A stretch of DNA of 64,000 bases from Pyrocephalus nanus. Its lineage: Eukaryota > Chordata > Aves > Passeriformes > Tyrannidae. This document shows positions 1 through 13,500 of the stretch, piece after piece. The position numbers and the translations under genes were made by a program. The stretch covers positions 10,465,501 to 10,529,500 of the forward strand of contig CM076280.1 of the NCBI GenBank assembly GCA_038380795.1, written 5' to 3'. Position 1 is the stretch's first letter; every line of letters begins with the position of its first letter. The notes beneath the pieces were generated by a model. The model was not told the DNA's origin. It did no database searches and saw only the letters and a list, made by a program, of their open reading frames with translations.

Positions 1-3000
1 GTCAAAATCAGTGTTTTTTGCAGTAATGAAACCCCGAGCTGTGTCAGATGAGCAGGATGTGGACCTGGAATGACTGAGGTGCTCCAGGGGGGCTGTGAGA
101 ACAGCCGGGCTGAGGATGGGAGGGGAGGATTCGGGACCCTGAGGAGCTGCTCCTCAGGGAAAAGCTGGTTCCACACAGAGCTGGTGTCCCTGGCTGGGGT
201 GGGATCTGAGGCAGCTCCGTTCCCATGGCTTCCTTTCAGAAGGAGAGACCAAAGTTTTGGAAGGCATGCCCCTCTGGAAGGGCACTCAGCTCTCCAGGTG
301 GCACTGGGAGAACACTTGGAGGACAATAACAGCGTGCAAGGGGGAGGCAGAGCCCAGCCTGGGAGAAATGGCCCTCCCTGGAACAAGAGCAGAGTAAACA
401 GATTGGCTGATAGTGCTGAATACCAGGCAATTTCCTTTTAAATTAGCAGATGGGGAGGGAAAGGAATATAAAAGGAAGTAAGAGAAAAAAAGAAGCTAAT
501 GATGAATGTGGAAGGGAACAAAAATGTTGCCAAGACATCACGAGAGAATGAAGAATTGATGAAGAAAGGGAAATTAAATTGGTGCTTGGTATGGGAGCTC
601 AGAGGGCTTTGAACCCCCTGCTCCAGTGTCTGAGGGGCACTTTATATAACCCTGGGACACACTATCTACTGCCATGCCCCTTGTGGCTGCAGAATTGGAC
701 ACAGGGAGGGTTTTGTGCTGATGGCACAGACCCACAGAGGGGATCTCACACCCCGTGCAGGCTGAAGGGCATTTCCAGGCATCAGGCACAGCCACTTTCA
801 TCTGACACTAAAATTATTCTATCAAGTGATGGGAACTGATTATAGAAATTTGTTGTATCTCCTTGTCAGAATCAGAAGGCAAACGAGGACACTGCTCAAT
901 CAGATAAAAGTAGGCTGCCAAAAAGGAGGAGGGAAAAAAGTGCTTTTAATTCTTCCAACTATTGTAATAATTTCAGTTTCTCTTGGAAGACTGGAGAGCT
1001 GATAGGGATGATACTGCACAGGGAAAGGAGGACTCACATGTCTGAACAGTCATAGGATCAGCAACTGAATCTAAAACTGCAGCAAGTCAGACTTGATACA
1101 GAAAATTGATAGGTTTGGGAAGAGGTGAACAGCTTGTCTGGGGGGTCTGGATGGAGAGGGACACTGCCTAACATGCTGTAAGTAAATGTTAGTCCTATTT
1201 TACCTTCATCTGTGCTAAGAAATATTTCAGGGTAAATGGAAGAAGTTTCTGAGATTGGCCCCTGAGGGCCAATGATCCATGGATCCATGACCCAAGGGGT
1301 GTGATTCCTCATTCCTGTTCCAGAGTCACTGCAAGCTCTGTAGGAAAGACAAAGGACCCCCTCTCATGGAGTACCTGCAGAAATGCTGGAGGAGTCAGGA
1401 GAGGAACTGCAGGGTGGGTGATTGATGGGTCAGAGTTTTTGTTGATACAGTAATGAATAGCAGGACTGACCCTCACAGTCTCTCATTCCTTGCAAAGATG
1501 GGCATTTATTTTCTGTCTTTTCACCTTCTGTTTCCTTTTCCTGCTGATTTCAGTGAACTTTCTCATTTTCCAGCCAAGTCTCAAGTTCCATTTGATGGAT
1601 GTGCTTCACACCCACACTGATATCTCAACAATTGTGTGCAAACCTTGGGTTAAAATCCCAAAAAAGAGATATTATAAGCAACTTTTTCTTAATCAGAAAC
1701 AGATTAGAAACAGGAGTGAAGCCATCATTTATCTTGGGCTTCACTTTCCAAGTGACAGCAGCAAACAAAAGGTAGTTCCAAACCTTTGCATTTTGCTGTG
1801 GGAATTTCACGTAACTCAAGAGACCATATGGAGCAATTTAGCCTGAAAAAAGCCCCTGAAATGAAGAGGCTGCTTGATCTGGAAGGACAACAATTGGCTG
1901 AATCTCTAAACAGAAAAAGGAGAGAGGGAGGAAAAGGAAACAGTAAATGAAGGAAAAGGAGGAGGAGGAGGCTCAGAGCAGGCAGACTGACAGCCTTGGA
2001 GGGTTCACAGCACGTCCCAACACAACAGCTTTGTTCAGGTGCCTGAACAGTGTCTGGAGTTTTGTCTTCTGTCTAAGTTTCACCTATTTCTGGAGAGAAA
2101 ATGGAAAGGAGACCCTATTTTCATGCAGTATTTCCATGTTTTAATAATGGTACATTGGTATTGCACCTGTTGCTGTTGGATTCCCTTCCCCTAACCTGGT
2201 TTCAAAGAGGAATCCATTCCCTAGGGCTGTCCATCCGCTGAGGGAATGCACTGGGATCCCTGTGGGTCTGGGACGTGAGGAAAAGCTGCTGCAGAGCTTT
2301 GCAAAAGAGCTGAGAAAACAGCCAATGCTTCTTGTTCCTGTTTCTAGGAGACAACTGCAGGAACATGGTGAGGAATCTGTGGAGTCAGCTGGGCTGGAAT
2401 CCGAGCAGACAGCTCAGTAAACTGGGCACAGAGCTGTGGGTGCTGCAGACCTTTTGTTATCTCTGCCCAGGAGTCACTTTGGTTTATTTGCCTCCCTTAA
2501 ACTGCCAGTAAGATTTTACTAAAGCAGCCCAAAGACACTTTCCTCAGTCTAAGTGTACAGTAGCAAGAGGTGGCCCTGAAAGAATGTCCTGCTGGTATTA
2601 ATTATTTGGGTCTTTAAAATATTGATTGTTGGCATTTTTCCTGGTGGAATATTTAATGTGTGCTCCTTTCATAGCACTAGTTGTGTTTTCTGATTGTAAT
2701 TACTGTAGAACTCGTAACTCCTAATTTTGCTGTTTTATTCTTTAGGACTTTGTTGATGATTACAAGATTTAGCAGTTTGTGGCAGAGATTTGGGCAGAGG
2801 TAAAAGGCTCAGTCTGCTCAGAAGCTGCAGAACTGGTTTCTCAGTCCAGGGTGGTTCAGTCAGTGCCACATTTTGGGCACTGAGCTGCTCTCCCACCTGA
2901 GAAGGCAGGTTATGCCTTCTCTTCCCCACACTTGTGTGGCTGGCAGGAGTGTTTTTGCATGGACTGCTCTGCAGCTGGAGCTTCCTGAAGATGCCAGGGA

Positions 3001-6000
3001 TGTTTGAGTTTACCAAATTAAAGGTTAGTTTTCTCTCAGGGGGATTCTCCCCTCGAGTAGGAGGTAACCAAGGCTGCCTCATGCCCAGTTTGTGCTCGTG
3101 TCCCATTCAGGCCCATTTCTGAGAGCTGTGGCTCAGCTCAAGCAGCAAAGCAGCACAAAAGGGCTTTGGCAGGGACTTGTGGAGTCGGATGATCCCTGCA
3201 CTTGCTGTCCAGGGCAAGATAAGCTGCATGTCAATGGGAACAGCCCCAGCCATGAGCAGTGACTTTGAAAACTTGCCAGGTAAAGCCAAAGGAACAGCGG
3301 AGCCGGTTACTGGGTATGAATTGTTATTCAGCCCTCACAAAAGAGGAGGCTTTGACAGCACCCCCAGTAACCTTGGCAAACGGTTTTGTTAAGCAGGTCT
3401 GTGCTTTGCTGGCTTTTCAACTCGCAGGCATTCATTGCTCCCTCCTCCATACGGGGCTGTGTTCCAGGGGAGGGCTGGGAGGTGGCAGCTGTGGTGGCCT
3501 CACGCTGAGCCTTTCCCCGCTCCCCACTGCAGCCGAACAACGAACAACGGCCAACCCTCCCATGACTGCTGCACACACCCAGCCTGCAGCCTCACAACGG
3601 CTCCCGCGAAATCAGCAGGTTGGAAAAGGCCTTTAAAGTCCTGCAATCCGACTGCTGGGACAGGGATCTGTCCATCTTCCCACACAGTGGGGCACTGCCA
3701 AGGCGGCACTCGGGCCATGGGTGCCCAAGGGTTGTTTTGCAGAGATGTCAGCAGCTAAGATGTAATTGCTGAATGGTTGGGGTTTTTTAACCTGCTTGTG
3801 CTGGAAAAGACTCATTTTAGGGCTATTAAAACTTTAAATAGCTGGAGCTCTTCAGGTTTTTGTAACTCTCAAAGTAAGTCACGTTCACGATGGCCAAGAA
3901 GTGCCCTGGGCTCCTGGGTCTCTGGGTACTCTGCTTGGTGTGAGCAAGGCATGATTAATGATTAATGATGTCACTGGCATCATTCTCAGGCTGTTTGAGA
4001 CAATATTTCCACTTTCCTGTAGATCTTCAGGCACCTGGTAGAACAGAAAACAGGCTTTCCCTGGACTCTGCTGGCTCTAATCATTGCCACTGTCCACGAA
4101 GGAGGAAAACCTGGTCCAAACAGACCAACAAAGAAAATTCTTTGCCCTGAAACAAACCCAAGAGCAGTTTTATCACCACATTTATACTGCTTCAAACTTA
4201 GGCTTATTGCTCAATCTGGAAAGACTCAACTATGATAAAGGCTCAGTGCTGGTCTGTGGGGCTGTACCAAGGGCATGAGGGGCTTTGCCCAAAGTTTTAC
4301 AGCAAACTAAAAGCAAGGGTCCTCTTGTTTACAATTTCATGTCATGGAGTAAAATAAATGCCAGTGTGAGTGATGACTCCATCTGTTAGGAGGAGACACA
4401 GGAGTTAGGAAGTGGTAGCTACAAATTCCTCCAAAGTCTGACACACTGAGCACAACTGGAGCCTGGTTATGAAAGCTGCTGAAGCAAACATCCTACAGCC
4501 ATCAGGCAATTGGATATTCCTTCTTTTTTTGTCTCCAAACCAGCCATTGGGGGGAATGCAGAGATGCTCTGATTAGACAGAAGCAGAAGACATTTAATTT
4601 CCACTTCCAGCAATTTCTAAATTCCTTCCTTGAAGAGTCAGCTTTCCAAAACTCCACATCTTGTGTTCTACTTAACCTCCTGGGTATTCCAGAGAACATT
4701 CTAGCTTTCCTTCTCTTTCCACACTCATTAGTTCAGTGCTCTTGGCTCCTTTCCTAGGATTTGGTCCAGCACAGCCTCTGACCATTCAGCCATTTGACTG
4801 CAAATCATTTCCCTCTTCACTTCTGCAGTTTTCCTTTCAGTGCCTGAGCAATTAAAATCCCGAGTGATCAAAGCCCTGGTCTTCCAACTGTCCCTTGCTT
4901 TTCAGAGCCATGGCAGGAGCTCCTTCGCCTCACTGTGTGAGCTGAGCTCCAACAAAGAAGGGACGACAATTGCACGATTGTTCGGAACGGTGAATGCTGC
5001 CTTAGCCAAAATATTGACATCATTCTGACTTGCACATTGAGGATTAATTTTTACTAGGGCTGTAACTACAGATCAGCAAATCATTTGGATGTCATTAAAA
5101 TCAAATTGGTTGTCAAACAAAGTCATTAAAGTCTAAATAACTGTTGCCTTTCACTTTCCTATCTTGGTCTCTTGATCTTAGCTATTCTGTAGCATTCCTG
5201 CATTATTTCTGACTCTCCACAAGGAAAGATTTCACAGGTGTTTATTCTTCCCTGGCTCTAAAATGCCTGTATTATGTATGTGCAGCATCTGTCTTGTGGA
5301 AGAATACAAATTGTTTCTGTGTACGTGGTTTGTCCTGACTCAGAGGCTCCTCACAGAGCTGTGGATTCCATCACCACAGTCCTGGTTCCCCAGGCATTTT
5401 TAGTCCCCTGTGATGCAGGAAGGCTGTCAGTGAGTCACTCGCTCTATCTTTGTACCCCCACATCCTGGGACACGGGACAGGCAGATGGTACCTGCTCAGG
5501 GCTCCTCAGCCCCAGAGCTTCTCTAAACCCCTCGTGTGGTGGTGTCAGTCAGGAGCCATCACCCCTCCCATCAGACAGCAGCTCCTGCAGCCAGGACATG
5601 ACCCGAGCAGGTGGGGACTGACAGGCAGTGCCATGTGCCTGGAGCCTCAGAGTGGGTGGTTTTGTGGGGAAGGTGGAAAGAGGGAGGTTTTTTTGTTTTG
5701 GCAGGGAGTGGGAGAAGTATTGAAGTTGTAAAGAACATGGGGAGCGTGGGGGAACGGAGGGTTTGCAGCACTGTAATTTCCACCGGGGCAGGGATCTCGG
5801 AGCGCTGTTTAACGGGGGCTGTGCTTAAAACAAATGGATGGAAATGAGTCTCCCTTCCATTAGCGTGGCCTAATCCTCGGGAACAGTGCTCCAATGTGTT
5901 TGCAAGGCACAATTACCAGCGTCCTCTCAAGCTGCTGGTGAATTCCTCCACGCAGAGCTCCGTGTTTTCCAGCCATTCATTTGTCCGCCCACAGCCCGGA

Positions 6001-6930
6001 GCACCCGGCGTCAACAGGCAGCTCCAAACACTGCTCACAGGACTCTGGGAACAGGGAGCTGCTGAGGCAGGAGCATTGCCCAGGGGGACCCAAAATAGAA
6101 ACCCCTGCCTGCCTCAGAGCCCTCTGGCATCAGCCCTGACAGGCCCACAATGCACTAAACGTGCTGTAGATGTTTAGAGCAGCTCCTGCCTGCCATTCTG
6201 TGCAAAGTGTTCTTTTGAAACAAGGTATGTTTTAGAGTGCCTTAACTGGAGCCTTTGAATCATAGGTTCCAAGTAAAATGGATCCTGAAGGCTGGATTTG
6301 AAGGGTTGTTTCAGGGCTGTTGTTGCAGCAATATGAATTTACCTTTCGGAGGCACAGCTCGGCTTAGAGTTGCACATTGATAGATTTTTCTGTTATTCTG
6401 GGAACTTGTGTTCATGAGACAGGAAATGCTGTTTTGTGGACATGTCTTCAGAGAAAATGAAGTTTTTATTCCCGAGCCAGGTGATGGAGTCTTCTTCCTC
6501 AGCCCTTGTGCCATATCATTTATCCAAGAAGTTCAAAGCGTGGAAAGCTGGGAGGTTTCAGCCCTTTTGCTGTGAGATAAAATGTATTTCAGTGTCAATA
6601 TTACGGAATACCGAGGCACAAAGGAGAGTTCTGAGTTATGTGAGGTCTCAGGGAGGTGGTGGCAGACCCAAGTGGCAGAGTGAAGGTGACCTGACGTGTC
6701 TGTCAGCTGAGCCGGTCCCTGCTGAGACTCTGGGGTGTCATTTACCAGGAGAGTCCAGCACGGCCAGGCTCATCCTCCAGCTCATTGGCAGGAGCTGTTA
6801 AACGCCAGCTTAGCAGCACTCCTGGCTTGGCAGAGCAGGGGAATGCAGGACAAGGTCCCAGCCAAGGGTGCTGCTGCTGCTGCAGCGAGGTCCCCGTGCC
6901 CGGTGCAGTCACGGCACTGCCTCCCAGCCA
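1..6930. other. 5' flank of DAB2IP, no gene recognised
   Basis: I see no coding exon, RNA gene or clear transposon here. The open frames are short, overlap on both strands and resemble no protein family I know. Minor items are a short GGA run near 1957-1975, a GATTAAT run near 3950-3967, and a good isolated splice-donor-like site (AAG then GTATGT) near 6225 with no convincing exon before it. Whether the upstream neighbour gene or more distal DAB2IP leader exons lie further left cannot be seen. Confidence 0.6.
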
Positions 6931-6935
6931 GGCAC

Positions 6936-6960
6936 GGGCTGGGCTGGGCTGGGCTGGGCT
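6936..6960 (+). repeat. (GGGCT)5 microsatellite at promoter edge
   Basis: Five perfect head-to-tail copies of GGGCT sit about 140 bp upstream of the TATA box of the first DAB2IP promoter. Short GC-rich pentamer runs like this are common at CpG-rich vertebrate promoters and tend to vary in copy number. Confidence 0.9.
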
Positions 6961-6989
6961 GTCCATCCTGCAGGCAGCCTCCTCCCTTT

Positions 6990-7350
6990 GCCAGGCAGCC
7001 CGGGGGACACGAGGGAACGGCAGAGTTTATTATAAACCCAGTAGAGGAGCAGACTATTGCTGGAGGAGATCCAGGGTTATAAAAGATCGGAGCGGGGGGA
7101 GGAGGAGGAGGGGACAGGACACAGTTTGTGTTTGTGCGTGAGGGGGTGCGGGCTGGTGGCTTCCACCAGGCGTTCCCCGAACCCTCGGGACCTTTGCCTG
7201 GTTCTGGTGGGATTTTCCGCGGTGCAGACCGTGCTGTGTCAGAGCCCACTTACTTTTGATTGTCTCAATCATCCTCTGGATGCAGCAACACGGCTCGGAG
7301 AACGCTCGCAGGTCCTGTTCTGAACGAGCTGCGCTCGCTGCCAGCTCAGC
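6990..7350 (+). promoter_or_regulatory. Promoter of DAB2IP first exon B (TATA plus CpG-rich)
   Basis: About 17 CpG dinucleotides fall within 7080-7340, a sharp contrast with the CpG-poor flanks. A canonical TATA box, TATAAAAG, lies at 7078-7085, which would place a start site near 7105-7115. A second AT-rich motif (TTATTATAAA) is at about 7026. The interval lies about 540 bp upstream of the first coding exon and on the same strand. It is inferred to drive the short-N-terminus DAB2IP transcript. The start site itself is not observed, and a spliced leader is possible. Confidence 0.6.
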
Positions 7351-7575
7351 CTAGTTACTGCTGGAACTTAGTCTGGGGGATGGGAGAAAAAGGTTGCTGC
7401 TACTTTAAATATAATGCATTAAGAGGATGCTGGAAAAAGGCCTGCATGCTGTAATACCCAGCCATCGAGTTGGAAAAGGAGCCAGATGTAATACAAAAGA
7501 AGAAACACAGCCTCTTATGGATGCTGCACTAATTCATAAATCAGGTGAATCAGCTTAGGCAACTGCTGTGTTTTT

Positions 7576-7626
7576 ATGCCTCTGCTGCATGGAGAACTGC
7601 ATGTTGGATGCTTTTATTTGAAGTAA
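7576..7626 (+). promoter_or_regulatory. uORF whose stop overlaps the DAB2IP start (TAATG)
   Basis: An ATG at 7576 opens a 16-codon frame that ends in TAA at 7624-7626. The final A of the stop is the first base of the predicted DAB2IP start ATG at 7626, giving the string TAATG. A second short frame, ATG at 7589 to TGA at 7619-7621 (with an internal in-frame ATG at 7601), also closes just before the main start. If the leader is unspliced here, both would be translated before the main frame and could limit its output. This overlap is read directly; any effect is inference. Confidence 0.5.
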
Positions 7627-7665
7627 TGGAAGCAGATAATCCTTTGGACCAGGACAACTCCAATG
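7626..7665 (+). CDS. DAB2IP: DAB2IP alternative first coding exon B (short acidic N-terminus)
   Basis: The exon encodes 13 residues, M-E-A-D-N-P-L-D-Q-D-N-S-N, plus one base of the next codon, and ends at a good donor (AATG then GTAAGA). From memory, a human DAB2IP isoform begins M-E-P-D-S-L-L-D-Q-D-D-S-Y-E before the shared segment, so the match is in both residues and length. The single left-over G joins the AG that opens exon 50390-50493 to make GAG (Glu), exactly as in human. Start context is good: G at -3 and G at +4. A TATA box lies about 540 bp upstream. This short acidic start contrasts with the basic Arg/Ser-rich start from exon 34961-35078, so the two may differ in membrane or partner binding; that is inference. 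The exon is too short for statistical gene finding, and the call rests on homology plus splice phase. Confidence 0.87.
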
Positions 7666-10509
7666 GTAAGAAGTAGAAAACATAGAAAAGAGAGGGGGAG
7701 AAAAAGGATAATGAGAGAGTGTCTGAGTTTCCCATCCTACTAAAGCACAGGGATAGGCTTGTGTTTGTACTGTCTTCTGCATGGCTAAGTGGAAATGAAT
7801 GTGGTGATGTGCTTCACATGATCTTAGAAATCCCTCTCGTTCCAGGGGCTGGAGATAAACGTGTAGTTGGCATTGATCTGTACCCTGGGAGGCAGCAGGA
7901 CCCAGGCAGAATTGACTGTGCAGAGGGAAGGGGGAACCTCTGCACTCCCCCTGGTCGGTCTGGGGGGCTTTTTGCCCCCAGGAAAAGGATGTGGAAGTTG
8001 GAGCCGTCTGTGCTGTCAAACGGAGCGCTTGGGAACAGACTCTTTATCTGCAGAGAGCTTTCCTCCAGGCACTGCATGAGTAATTTACTTAGGAGGATAT
8101 ATTTAGCTAAGGACCACATAAATTCACCCTGGAATTAAAGTCCACGGTTAAAACTGCAGCTATTCCCTGGATTTATAGCATTCCACACGCTGCTGTTCTG
8201 CTATCTGCTCTGTTGGAAGGCAGACAGAAAAGCATAAATTGGGGGGAAAAGTTGTTTGCAATTGCGTATCTGATTTCTCTGTTAGTGGAGAGAATTGGCT
8301 GCATTGAGGACAACAGATTGTTCCTGTTTATGAAAACAACTTGAGATGGTGGTTTTTCGGACAAATTGATTCTCAGCTCTTTATTATGCATTGGGTACCT
8401 TGTGAATACAGTTTGAAATCCACCAAGTACTGCACTTGCTACACAGATAGGAACTAGTTCTGTATTTCCCCAGCACATCCTCTGCTGACAGCTAGGGCTT
8501 CAAGTGGGACACAACTGCGGTGTTAATGCCACAGGGACCTAAAACTGTGTGGAAAGAATGTGGTTAAGGGAATGGAGTAACATTTCAACTCTGTGAACAG
8601 TTGACTGGGCAGATAGAAGTGGGCAGCACTGCCTCACTGGGGGCTCTGTGCCATTTGAAATCGAATTTACCATAATCAAGGACAGATTTCAGGGGTTTCA
8701 AAGGATGATATTTCCATGAAAATATTGAGAGAGGAGGATCAAGCTTTTTATTTCATTTTTCTGTCCTCTTTCGTATGTAATCATATTAACTCTTTTTTAG
8801 AAGAACAGTATCTACTTCTCATGTCTTACACCTCCTCTTAGACCACTAAGATGCAGAATTGAATCTTATTTTCCTTAGGGCAGGAAGTTTTAGGATTGCC
8901 AGAGAGGTGCATGCACAGTTTGAGCTGATGTTAACAAACATAAAAAGCCACTGCTCTTCCCCTTCCCAGCATCAGAATCTGGACTTCTGGAGTCCCAGAG
9001 AGTGTCTTGGCTCTGTGGGAAATGCAAGTTCAACTTTTATTTTCTCTGGCACGTTCAGATGGCTCACTGAATTCGGGATGCATGTTCTGAGACTCACAGG
9101 TTTCTCATTCTCCTGCTTACAGACATGGAAATAGATTCTGTCACACTGTGTACAAAACACTCTAAGAAGTGGGAGACACTGGGGGGGCTCATAATCTGGG
9201 AAATGAGTGATAAAATAAGCACTGCTGGTACCAGGGGTCTGAGAAGAACCTTCCCTGCTTCCCCCTCCTAACTATGTCAATCCCCATCTTCCTTTCAGTG
9301 TTTTTTAATTACTTTGATTTAAAGGATCTCATTGTAAAACAAACGGGCTGAGCCATTTATCGATCAGAAGGTCAATGGTTTAACTGCAGCTCTGCAGGGC
9401 TGAGGGCTCAGCTGCTCCTCTCGTGCTCCAGGAGATAGAAATGTGCCAGCAAAGGGCTGTTAGGAAAGATTTGCCCCCCTGAGGATGTTCCCTCCTGGGA
9501 GCAGCCCCTGGTGCCTCCGAGTGCCCAACCTGCAGTGAACACTCAGGCAGTTGGTGTTGCCCTCACTGGGTTGTTCATGAGGCAATCAATGCCTTGGGCA
9601 GTGACCACAACTTTAAACTCCCGTCCCTGCTGTACAAGTGCCTTTTTTGCCTTCAGGAATGTCAGATCAAACCCCTTTCTCTGGCAGCAGAATGAAATCT
9701 GTTCTTCACTGTCTGATCTGCCTGGGAGTCCATGTGTGTTGAACCCCCTCCCTGAACACTCAGCCTCGGTTCCTCCTTCAGTGCTCACTGCCAGAGCAAT
9801 CAGGAGTTCATCAGTGACAGAAGAGGCTGCTCTGGAGAATTTGGGGCAATAATATCCTTTGGGGTTGCTCTTTTTTGCCTCCTACAGCCCTTGCATTTGC
9901 TGACCGAGCTGCACACATCAGCTGGCAGGACGTTGGGGGAATATTCAAGGCTGGGAAGCTGTGTCTTATTTCTTAGCACATTTCTTGAGTTTTCCCCATC
10001 AAATTGGGCTGGCAGCTTTTCATGGAGAGGCCTCCCAGATTGGTTATTGCTTAGAACTGGAGCAGGGAATGACCCCTCATTTGTGTGGGGCCTGAGATGA
10101 GATTTAAGCTGTGTTAGTTGTCTCTAAGGGGTAAAATCCCAGCCCGTGGGTGCTGAGCTTGTTGGATTTTTCTCTGTGGCTCTTCATTGAGTGCAGTGTT
10201 TTGACTGCTTGGAACACAAGCTTGACTGGCTGCTCTCCATTTTGGGATTTGGGAAAGGAGATGGGAGTTCTGTAACTTTTCTGCATGGGTGGCTGGGCTA
10301 AAGACTCACAGAAAGCTACAGGTTCTCATGTGGATTTTTAAAAATCATTAAAACACCCACTTTCTCCCCCTACCCCCAAGAGTTTCTTTCCATTCTCCAA
10401 AATGCAGGCATATAAAGAAAGATTATTGTTGTTTGGTGCTGTCTCACAGCTCTGGCTTTCTGAAGTGTTCTTTTCAATGTGCTGGCATGGCTTTACTTCA
10501 TTCTTTTCA

Positions 10510-10545
<36 letters not shown>

Positions 10546-13500
10546 AAAAAAATTCTTGGAAGAGAAGTGCTGAAGAATGTGCTGATTCCAAAACCATAAC
10601 CCTAAATTACCCATTTCAGAGGGATGACATATCAGAGCTACAGATTTCTCTTTTCTACTATAGCCACTTGCAGCTACAAGAATAAAAGACAGCTCAGCAG
10701 CTTTCTGCAAGCTGGTGAAGATTTATAAGATATTTTATTTGTGTACAAACTCTGGAGTACCAAATATCTCTGAATTATTCACTCATTGTGTCTCCTAATT
10801 GCTCAGATCTCAGTTTATACAACTCCAGTCAACACTGGAACCACCTCTGAGCTTATTTCTTTTCTGTGTCCTGACAATATTTCTTTGTGATTCAGCTGTT
10901 AATCCTTTAAGAGCACAAGATTTTTCTTAGACAACCTTTTGAACAACCCTGCAGACCAGATCCCAGCTGCTGGGTTTAGTGGAATCGTGTTCCCCACACA
11001 ATAGGTGTGAATCACAGATGCACATTTTGTGCCACAAAGCAGTGAAATCAAGCCATTGTGCTTTAATAACACAATAATTACAGCATATTTTCTTCAGTCT
11101 CTGACATGCACAGTGAACCAGGTGAATTGCTTGGATGACAGCCAGCCTTGAACTCTGTGTGCTGCTGGTAATTTAGATTCTTCCAGCGCTGTTCCAGGGC
11201 AGCAGTGACATCCTGGCCCCAGTGACACCACAGTGTGCATTAAAATCACACTTGCTGGAGAGGAAAAGAGAATCAAGGAGTGGGAAAACAGAGCATTTTT
11301 CGTAGATTGGATGTGGTTTGTTAGCAGAGCTGTGTGGGAAGGCTCCAGGGGAACGGGAGACCAAGGATTCAGCAGATTGCTCTGTAGTGATTTGTGGATG
11401 CATCCCACAATTTCCAGGTTGGGAATTAATTGTGGGTAACTGTTCCATGCAGTCACTCCCTGCTGAGGTCTTTAGAAGAGGGTAGAGCCAACCAATAAAC
11501 GAGCACCCCACTGGATGATGAGCACACAACGAGGTAGATCCATCCATCTGGGATCCTGAGGGAACAGCCAGGGACTGGAATGGGACCAGCCAGGCTTGGA
11601 GGTGCTGGAAGGAGTCACAGCAGTGTCTTCATGCTTTGGAATAAAGAAAAGGGTCCTTTCACAGTCAGGCAATCCAAGGCCTCTTTTTTATTTCTTCTAA
11701 AAGAGAGGAACTCACACTTTGACTCACTCAGCCACAGCCACTCCACTGCTGACCAGGGGGTTTGCCCAGGAGGCCTCAGTGCACAGCCAGGGTTATCCCA
11801 CGGGATAATAATATCCACATGGAGATCTGCTTCCTCCTGAGCGTCTCCAAGGAGCCAGCCCATGGAAGAGCTGGAATTGCCAAGCATTCCTGCCGCTGGC
11901 CCGGGCTCGGAGGCCCAGCAGATGCCTTGCTCAGTGACTCAAGGATTTTGGCTGCTCGGTGCAGGATCACAAAACACCTGCCAAGACCAAGCTGCAAGAA
12001 ACGTTTGTTTTCCTCGCGGCTCTGGAGATGCCTCGAGTTTTGTTGGACACCTTTAAAGGCTTGTCTGGCTGTAGCTGGAGGTTGGTGGGCAGCTGTGGCT
12101 GATGGAATAACACAGGCCCTTGTTCTTTGTGCTGGAGCTTTATGTGAGGAGTTTGTTTGCTTAACGTTGGTGGGCACGGCCTGGCTGATGGAGCAAAGCG
12201 ATGCCCCTGGAGGTGGGTCCTGCCCTTAATCCTCGGGAGAAATCCTGAGATTTGGTGTTTCCAAAGTAGGAAAGTAAGCTGCAGAGTTCTTTCATTTGCT
12301 CTGGAATGAAGAAAAAAATTGCCTTAAAATAATAATAGTGAAAGTTAGAGCAGAGTTTTATTTTATTGTCTCCACAACCGGCTCTCTGTTTGCAGAACTC
12401 TGTCGGAGCATTACTCATGGCGGGGGGAAATATCCCTGAAGAGTTTTTCACAGCCCATGTGTCAGACAGGAATGCAAAGGATCAATTTACAGCCGCAGAC
12501 AAAGATCTGAAAATGTCCAGGGGGACCCGGGAGAATGTTTCTCACCCTGGAGAGTGGCAGGGATTTCACCGAGCACAGCCCGTCTGAGGCTCTGCCAGAG
12601 CGGCAACCACAGCGGGCTGGGAGTGGGGAGAGCCAGGGAGGCTTTCGAGGGGGTATTCCAGGGAGAATCCCGGTGCTGTGCACGTTTCCATCAGTAACTT
12701 GCTTTGTTCAGCACACCATCCTTTGCTGCTGGGCTGCAGCTGTCAGAAAAACCAGGCACTGACCGAGGAGCTGTGTTTGAAAGTTCTCTGTGGATGGGCT
12801 ACACAGAGCACTTGGAAGTAGTTTTCCAGCTCTGTTTTTTGAGTGATGATTATACTTCCCCTGAAAGTTGGTAGTCATTTTTAGGTCATTTATTCTTACA
12901 TGCATTTGTGCTATTGCAATTTAAAGTTTCCTGTTAAACTTCAGGCGAAACCAGAGGATGCATTAATCTGTTTAGGAGAGACAGCTTTGAAATGAAGCTT
13001 TCTTCTCTTGATATCATTTGCAACAGGATCTCTAAAGTCAGACCCTAATCTTAGAAACTGATGTGTTTATTCAGCAAGAGAGGGCAGGAGGGGTTTCTCT
13101 GAGTTGTCTGGAGGAGCACACACACAGCTCATCCTTTTTTTGGCTCTTACAAATGTTTGTTATTTTTAAGACTGGGAAAAAAAAAAAAAAAGAGAAGATT
13201 TAATTTTTGTTGACTTCTAACACGAGATGAAGTTGATCACAGAAATTTAAGATACAGGACATTTGGTGGATTTGGGGGCAAAAAGCAGGTGCACCGAGCT
13301 GAAAGCAGCGCTCAGTCCCGAGCTGCTGACCCGCCTGCCGGTGCCTCTGCCGAGCAGAGAGAGCCAGGTTTTCTTTCCCTGCTTATTCATTTTCTGAGTC
13401 ATTCATCTTGTGCTATAGCTATTGAAAACTGTAACAGAGTCTGGGAAGCGCTTGGCTTTTGAGTGCTGCCTCCTGATTGGGCTGGGGAATGCTGCTGTTC

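Noticed and set aside
10511..10552. Retrocopy tail
   Set aside because: No gene-like body, polyadenylation signal or target-site duplication could be seen upstream of the A run.
10590..10640. MIR-like text (ACCCATTTCAGAGGGATGA) after the poly(A) run
   Set aside because: Only one short landmark matches, with no second landmark at the right distance.
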